This document shows positions 41,357 through 45,887 of a stretch of DNA of 45,887 nucleotides, in pieces. The stretch is from UBA7446 sp024639165 (GTDB taxonomy: Bacteria > Bacteroidota > Bacteroidia > Flavobacteriales > Flavobacteriaceae), in assembly GCA_024639165.1 (NCBI GenBank), contig JAHEIX010000006.1, forward strand, positions 1-45,887. Direction: 5' to 3'. Position numbers and translations under genes: made by a program. The first letter of the stretch is position 1, and each line of letters starts with the position of its first letter. The notes below the pieces were generated by a model, which saw only the letters and a list, made by a program, of their open reading frames with translations, was not told the DNA's origin and did no database searches.

Positions 41357-42703
41357 ATGTTTAACAAGATTTTAATCGCCAATAGAGGCGAAATAGCACT
41401 ACGTGTTATCCGAACTTGCCGTGAAATGGGAATCAAAACAGTGGCGGTATACTCAAAAGCAGATGCCGATAGTTTGCACGTCCGTTTTGCCGATGAAGCC
41501 GTTTGTATTGGCCCTGCGCCAAGTAGTGAGTCTTATCTTAAGATCCCTAATATTATAGCAGCAGCTGAAATTACCAATGCAGATGCCATCCACCCCGGAT
41601 ATGGGTTTTTATCTGAAAATGCCAAATTTTCTAAAATCTGTGAAGAGCACAAAATAAAATTTATTGGTGCTTCTGCGCAAATGATTCAGCAAATGGGTGA
41701 CAAGGCTACTGCAAAAGCAACCATGAAAGCTGCTGGTGTGCCAACAATTCCTGGCTCTGAAGGAATTATAGAATCCTTTGATGAATGTAAAAAGCTGGCC
41801 AAAAAAGCAAAATACCCCGTAATGCTAAAAGCAACTGCCGGTGGTGGTGGAAAAGGTATGCGTGCCGTATGGAAAGAAGAAGATCTTGAAAAGGCGTGGG
41901 AAGATGCTCGTCAAGAATCTAAGGCTGCCTTTGGCAACGATGATATGTACCTAGAAAAGCTTATTGAAGAACCTCGCCATATTGAAATTCAAATTGTTGG
42001 TGATGCTTTTGGAAAAGCCTGTCATCTATCTGAACGTGATTGCTCTGTTCAAAGAAGACACCAAAAATTAACCGAAGAAACTCCTTCACCATATATGACC
42101 GATAAGCTTCGTGAACAAATGGGAGCTGCTGCGGTTAAGGCGGCAGAATTCATCAAATACGAAGGTGCAGGAACCGTTGAGTTTTTGGTTGATAAGCACC
42201 GTAATTTTTATTTTATGGAGATGAATACTCGTATTCAAGTGGAGCATCCCATAACGGAGCAAGTCATTGACTTTGACTTGATCGCTGAACAAATAAAAGT
42301 TGCTGCTGGAAAGCCAATTGAAGGAAAAAACTACATGCCAAAACTACATTCTATCGAATGTCGTATCAATGCAGAAGACCCATACAATGACTTTAGACCA
42401 TCGCCTGGGATAATCAAGACGCTTCATACTCCTGGGGGTCATGGAGTGCGTTTGGATACTCACGTATATGGTGGGTATATGATACCTCCACATTACGACT
42501 CGATGATTGCCAAACTCATTACCACGGCACAAACACGTGAAGAGGCCATTAACAAAATGAAGCGTGCATTGGACGAGTTTGTTATTGAGGGTGTAAAGAC
42601 AACCATTCCCTTTCACCGTCAGTTGATGGATCACCCTGAATATGTTGCAGGGAATTATACCACCAAGTTTATGGAGGACTTTGAAATGGAAGATGAGGTC
42701 TAG
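41357..42703 (+). CDS. accC: acetyl-CoA carboxylase biotin carboxylase subunit
   Basis: The ATG at 41357 gives 448 residues starting with the standard MFNKILIANRGEIALRVIRT. The ATP-grasp fold shows the glycine-rich loop KATAGGGGKGMR, the HIEIQ segment, the RDCSVQRRHQK carboxylase motif and MNTRIQVEHP around the catalytic glutamate and arginine. It carboxylates biotin on AccB using bicarbonate and ATP. It closes the fabH-accB-accC operon and converges on the prolyl oligopeptidase gene five bases away. Confidence 0.97.
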   Translation: MFNKILIANRGEIALRVIRTCREMGIKTVAVYSKADADSLHVRFADEAVCIGPAPSSESYLKIPNIIAAAEITNADAIHPGYGFLSENAKFSKICEEHKIKFIGASAQMIQQMGDKATAKATMKAAGVPTIPGSEGIIESFDECKKLAKKAKYPVMLKATAGGGGKGMRAVWKEEDLEKAWEDARQESKAAFGNDDMYLEKLIEEPRHIEIQIVGDAFGKACHLSERDCSVQRRHQKLTEETPSPYMTDKLREQMGAAAVKAAEFIKYEGAGTVEFLVDKHRNFYFMEMNTRIQVEHPITEQVIDFDLIAEQIKVAAGKPIEGKNYMPKLHSIECRINAEDPYNDFRPSPGIIKTLHTPGGHGVRLDTHVYGGYMIPPHYDSMIAKLITTAQTREEAINKMKRALDEFVIEGVKTTIPFHRQLMDHPEYVAGNYTTKFMEDFEMEDEV

Positions 42704-42708
42704 TTGAA

Positions 42709-44835
42709 CTAGCCTTTCACTTTTTTGTTCGGAAGTACTTTAAAGCCCATATTATAGAGCGTGAAGGCAAATATATCTGCGTATTGCTCAATGGTTTTGT
42801 TCACTGGGGTGCCGGCGCCGTGACCCGCATCTGTTTCAATTCGAATCAGCACTGGATTCTGTCCACTTTGATTGGCTTGTAGTGCTGCTGCAAACTTAAA
42901 AGAATGTGCAGGCACAACCCTGTCATCATGGTCTCCCGTGGTAACCAAGGTAGCGGGATAAGGCGTATTCGCATCAACATTATGCACGGGTGAATACCCT
43001 TTTAAATACGCAAACATTTCCTCAGACTGATCGGCGGTACCGTAATCATAGGACCAGCCAGCGCCTGCGGTAAATGTATGATAGCGCAACATGTCCAAAA
43101 CACCAACAGCGGGTAATGCGACTTTAAAGAGCTCGGGGCGTTGCGTCATACATGCGCCCACCAGCAATCCCCCGTTTGAACCGCCACGAATGGCGAGGTA
43201 TTCTGGGTTTGTATACTTGTTTTCTATAAGGTATTCTGCAGCTGCAATAAAATCGTCAAACACATTTTGCTTTTTCATTTGTGTTCCTGCATCATGCCAC
43301 TCCTTACCGTATTCGCCGCCGCCTCGTAAATTAGGAACGGCATAAATACCCCCTTGCATTAGCCAAACTGCATTGGTAATACTGAACGAAGGCGTAAGGC
43401 TTATGTTAAATCCACCATATCCGTATAAAATGGTTGGAGTGTCTCCAGTAAGCTCAAGCCCTTTTCTATGGGTAATCATCATGGGCACTTGTGTACCATC
43501 CTTAGAACTATAAAACACTTGTTTGGACTCAAAATCATCAGCATCAAAGGCAATTTCTGGTGCCCAATATTGACGTGTTTCACCTGTTTTTGGATTTAGT
43601 GCAAAGGTAGAAGATGGCGTGTGGTAATTTGAAAAGCTGTAATAAAGCGTTTCTTGGTCAATTTTACCGCTAAACCCGCCTGCACTTCCGTCGGCTGGTA
43701 ACTTGATTTCTCTTATTAACTTACCGTCATAGTCGTATTGATAAACTTTAGACAAGGCATCTATCATGTACTCAGCAAAGAAATAATTACTCCCGCTGCT
43801 AATGCTCAAAACATTTTCGGTTTCAGGAACTAAATCCCTCCAATAATTTGGTGTAGGGCGAGAAGCGTAAGCCGTTACTAGTTTTTTGTTGGGTGCATTT
43901 AAATTGGTTACTAAAAATAGCTTGTCGTCCGCTGTTTCTAAGACGTAGGTGTCCGAATCTTCGTGATCAACAATGGGCTTTATGTTTGTATTAGGAATTT
44001 GCAAGTCCAACATAAATAATTTATTCCCAGAAGTAGTATTAGAGGCGCTAATGAACATATAGCGCTGATCTTCAGAAACAGAGCCGCCTATATAGCGGTG
44101 CTTTTGCTTATCTGTACCACCAAAAACAACCTTGTCTTGCGCTTGAGGTGTTCCTAGCTTGTGATAATACAATTTGTGCTGATCGGTTTTGGCAGAGAGC
44201 TCAGAGCCTTCAGGCTTGTCATATGACGAATAATAAAAACCTTTGTTTCCATACCAAGAAACCGAACTGAACTTAACATTAACTAGGGTATCTTCAATGA
44301 TCTTTTTTGATGCAGCTTCCATGACAATAATCTTACGCCAATCGGAGCCTCCTTCAGAGATAAGATATGCTAAGCGGCTGCCATCTTTAGTAAAGCGAAC
44401 ACCTGCTAAAGAAGTCGTTCCATCTTCAGAGAAATCGTTTGGGTCTAGAAAAACTTCTGGGGTTTCTGTATCTTTTTGACGGTACAATACATAATGGTTT
44501 TGCAAACCGTCGTTTTTATAAAAGTAGGTGTAATCACCCTCAACAAATGGGCTTGACCGCTTTTCATAGTTCCAAAGATTTGTCAACGATTCTTCTAACG
44601 CAGACCTATAATCGATCTGGTCTAAGTAGTCAAATGTCACTGCATTTTGGCGTGCTACCCAATCTTCTGTTTCGGCTGAGCGGTCATCTTCCAGCCAGCG
44701 ATATGGGTCTTCTACAGCTTGTCCAAAAAAGCTATCAATGACTATTTCTTTTTTGGTTTCGGGATACATAATGGGTGATTTTTTAGCGCAAGAAGTAACC
44801 AGCGCTACGGAAATTAGGATTAAATAGGGGCGCAT
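42709..44835 (-). CDS. prolyl oligopeptidase family lipoprotein (S9A)
   Basis: This 708-residue protein has a lipoprotein signal ending VTSC (lipidated Cys16). A seven-bladed beta-propeller of ~400 residues begins DPYRWLED, and an alpha/beta hydrolase domain follows. The triad is intact: Ser553 in GGSNGG, Asp638 in DHDDRVVP and His672 in DAGHGAG, close to the porcine enzyme's positions. The enzyme cleaves after proline in short peptides. The lipid anchor places it in the periplasm or on a membrane surface, so a role in peptide use is likely. It follows the asd gene on the same strand by 29 bases. Confidence 0.94.
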   Translation of the reverse strand: MRPYLILISVALVTSCAKKSPIMYPETKKEIVIDSFFGQAVEDPYRWLEDDRSAETEDWVARQNAVTFDYLDQIDYRSALEESLTNLWNYEKRSSPFVEGDYTYFYKNDGLQNHYVLYRQKDTETPEVFLDPNDFSEDGTTSLAGVRFTKDGSRLAYLISEGGSDWRKIIVMEAASKKIIEDTLVNVKFSSVSWYGNKGFYYSSYDKPEGSELSAKTDQHKLYYHKLGTPQAQDKVVFGGTDKQKHRYIGGSVSEDQRYMFISASNTTSGNKLFMLDLQIPNTNIKPIVDHEDSDTYVLETADDKLFLVTNLNAPNKKLVTAYASRPTPNYWRDLVPETENVLSISSGSNYFFAEYMIDALSKVYQYDYDGKLIREIKLPADGSAGGFSGKIDQETLYYSFSNYHTPSSTFALNPKTGETRQYWAPEIAFDADDFESKQVFYSSKDGTQVPMMITHRKGLELTGDTPTILYGYGGFNISLTPSFSITNAVWLMQGGIYAVPNLRGGGEYGKEWHDAGTQMKKQNVFDDFIAAAEYLIENKYTNPEYLAIRGGSNGGLLVGACMTQRPELFKVALPAVGVLDMLRYHTFTAGAGWSYDYGTADQSEEMFAYLKGYSPVHNVDANTPYPATLVTTGDHDDRVVPAHSFKFAAALQANQSGQNPVLIRIETDAGHGAGTPVNKTIEQYADIFAFTLYNMGFKVLPNKKVKG

Positions 44836-44864
44836 ATTTTTAATTTTTCTAAAGGTAGAAAAAT

Positions 44865-45851
44865 TTAAATTAAGCTATTTTCTGCTAAATATTCCGCAAT
44901 TTGAACTGTATTGGTAGCAGCACCTTTCCGCAAGTTATCTGCAACAATCCATAAGTTTAGGCCATTTTCTTGTGAGGTGTCTTTTCGAATACGCCCAACA
45001 AAAACCTCATCTTTCCCGTGTGCCTGAAGAGGCATCGGATAGTCATTGTTATGAATATCGTCCTGTACCACTACGCCTGGCGTTTCAGCAAGTACTCGAC
45101 GGACCTCGTCCAGTTCAGCAGGCTTGCTAAGCGTTAGGTTTACCGATTCACTATGCCCTCCCACAACCGGAATGCGTACTGCGGTAGCAGTTACACGAAT
45201 GTTAGGATCTAAAATTTTGTGTGTTTCGTTGACCAATTTCATCTCCTCCTTGGTGTAATTATTATCCAAGAAAACATCGCAATGTGGAATAGCGTTGCGG
45301 TGAATGGCATGAGGATAGGCCATTTCGCCGTCTTTCCCTTCGTATTCGTTTTCCAATTGTTCTACAGCCTTAACCCCTGTTCCGGTAATAGACTGATACG
45401 TAGACACCACTACTCTTTCAATCCCAAATGCGCGGTGTATGGGCGCAAGTGCCATTACCATCTGAATGGTAGAGCAGTTCGGGTTTGCAATAATTTTGTC
45501 TGCAGCCGTCAGTTCATTGGCATTGATTTCAGGAACTATCAGTTTGTGGTCGGGATGCATTCGCCAAGCCGAGGAGTTGTCAATAACGGTACAGCCTACG
45601 GCAGCAAACTTTGGTGCCCAAGTAAGCGACGTATCACCTCCTGCAGAAAACAAAGCAACATCTGGCTTTAAAACAAGGGCGTCCTCTAGAGTAACAACCG
45701 TATAATGCTTACCATTATAAGCCAACTGCTTGCCGGCCGAACGAGCCGAAGCTACAGGTATCAATTCAGTGATGGGAAATTGGCGTTCTGCCAATACTTC
45801 TAACATTACATGGCCAACCATACCGGTGGCGCCTACTACTGCTACGCGCAT
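44865..45851 (-). CDS. asd: aspartate-semialdehyde dehydrogenase
   Basis: From the ATG at 45851 the product is 328 residues starting with the canonical MRVAVVGATGMVG NADP-binding motif; an in-frame ATG ten codons upstream (45881) would add a non-conserved tail and lies on the far side of a one-mismatch -7 box. The active-site Cys126 is in ANPNCSTIQ, and the acid-base histidine is in the GGHSES motif. It reduces aspartyl phosphate to aspartate semialdehyde for lysine, diaminopimelate, threonine and methionine synthesis. It lies upstream of the prolyl oligopeptidase gene on the same strand; there is no functional link. The gene is complete at the window edge. Confidence 0.95.
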   Translation of the reverse strand: MRVAVVGATGMVGHVMLEVLAERQFPITELIPVASARSAGKQLAYNGKHYTVVTLEDALVLKPDVALFSAGGDTSLTWAPKFAAVGCTVIDNSSAWRMHPDHKLIVPEINANELTAADKIIANPNCSTIQMVMALAPIHRAFGIERVVVSTYQSITGTGVKAVEQLENEYEGKDGEMAYPHAIHRNAIPHCDVFLDNNYTKEEMKLVNETHKILDPNIRVTATAVRIPVVGGHSESVNLTLSKPAELDEVRRVLAETPGVVVQDDIHNNDYPMPLQAHGKDEVFVGRIRKDTSQENGLNLWIVADNLRKGAATNTVQIAEYLAENSLI

Positions 45852-45887
45852 GTGTTTATTTTTGCTGCGAATGTACGGCATATCTGC

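Noticed and set aside
42700..42712. Short hairpin CTAGT-TGA-ACTAG containing the accC and oligopeptidase stops
   Set aside because: The stem is only five base pairs, and the symmetry arises because both genes end in TAG. Not enough for a confident terminator.

Overview
The window reads as an ordinary chromosomal stretch of a marine-type Flavobacteriaceae (Bacteroidota) genome. Several things support this. Families largely confined to that phylum are present (DUF5687 permease, DUF4292 lipoprotein, DUF6341 and DUF4254 proteins, a SprE/PorW-like TPR lipoprotein, and a cargo protein with a type IX secretion C-terminal sorting domain). The ATP synthase operon is atpB-E-F-H-A-G without atpD/atpC. 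Shine-Dalgarno sequences are essentially absent. Many genes have the Bacteroidota -7 element TAnnTTTG just upstream, some with a TTG/TTTG -33 element. Base composition looks moderately AT-rich by eye. No rRNA, tRNA, insertion sequence, phage, CRISPR array or known defence system was seen.

Layout. 82-1977: ABC-F ATPase. 2080-4746: short accessory genes (a tiny basic peptide, DUF2834 membrane protein, class B acid-phosphatase-like lipoprotein, Kazal-domain lipoprotein, tiny membrane peptide, DUF2911). 4756-5178: minus-strand small nucleotidyltransferase. 5324-7594: aconitase. 7601-13005: a trehalose locus with a fused trehalose-6-phosphate synthase/phosphatase, a translationally coupled acyltransferase-SGNH hydrolase fusion, and a divergent GH15 hydrolase. 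13053-15635: MoxR-like ATPase plus VWA protein. 15731-17492: flavodoxin-fold oxidoreductase, SOUL haem-binding protein and HlyIII/PAQR membrane protein. 17575-18840: purD, converging on a small membrane protein. 19161-20800: DUF4254 protein and GT9 glycosyltransferase. 20839-23006: two-gene ABC exporter. 23058-31101: SprE-like lipoprotein, bactofilin, AtpZ and the F-type ATP synthase operon. 31254-32950: two polyphosphate kinase 2 paralogues, the first broken by a one-base shift. 32990-36399: dut, sugar nucleotidyltransferase, DUF4292 lipoprotein, EnvC-like M23 protein. 36404-37222: secreted lamin-tail protein. 37288-38901: divergent ribE and pdxA. 38945-39695: DUF177/rpmF. 39851-42703: fabH-accB-accC. 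42709-45851: prolyl oligopeptidase and asd on the minus strand.

How the parts work together. Most of the window is core metabolism: the TCA cycle, F-type ATP synthase, polyphosphate-driven nucleotide phosphorylation, fatty-acid initiation, purine, riboflavin, PLP and aspartate-family synthesis. Envelope biology is added by a T9SS/gliding component, one T9SS cargo, GT9/DUF4254, an EnvC-like activator and several lipoproteins. I found no clear undescribed multi-gene system. The most interesting signals are: a twin palindrome overlapping the fabH promoter; the split PPK2 gene beside an intact paralogue; the acyltransferase-SGNH fusion coupled to trehalose synthesis; a mini-ORF whose stop overlaps the TTG start of atpB; very short or absent 5' leaders at several genes; and two tiny uncatalogued proteins. 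Start codons were re-chosen where a non-ATG extension was less plausible than an internal ATG.
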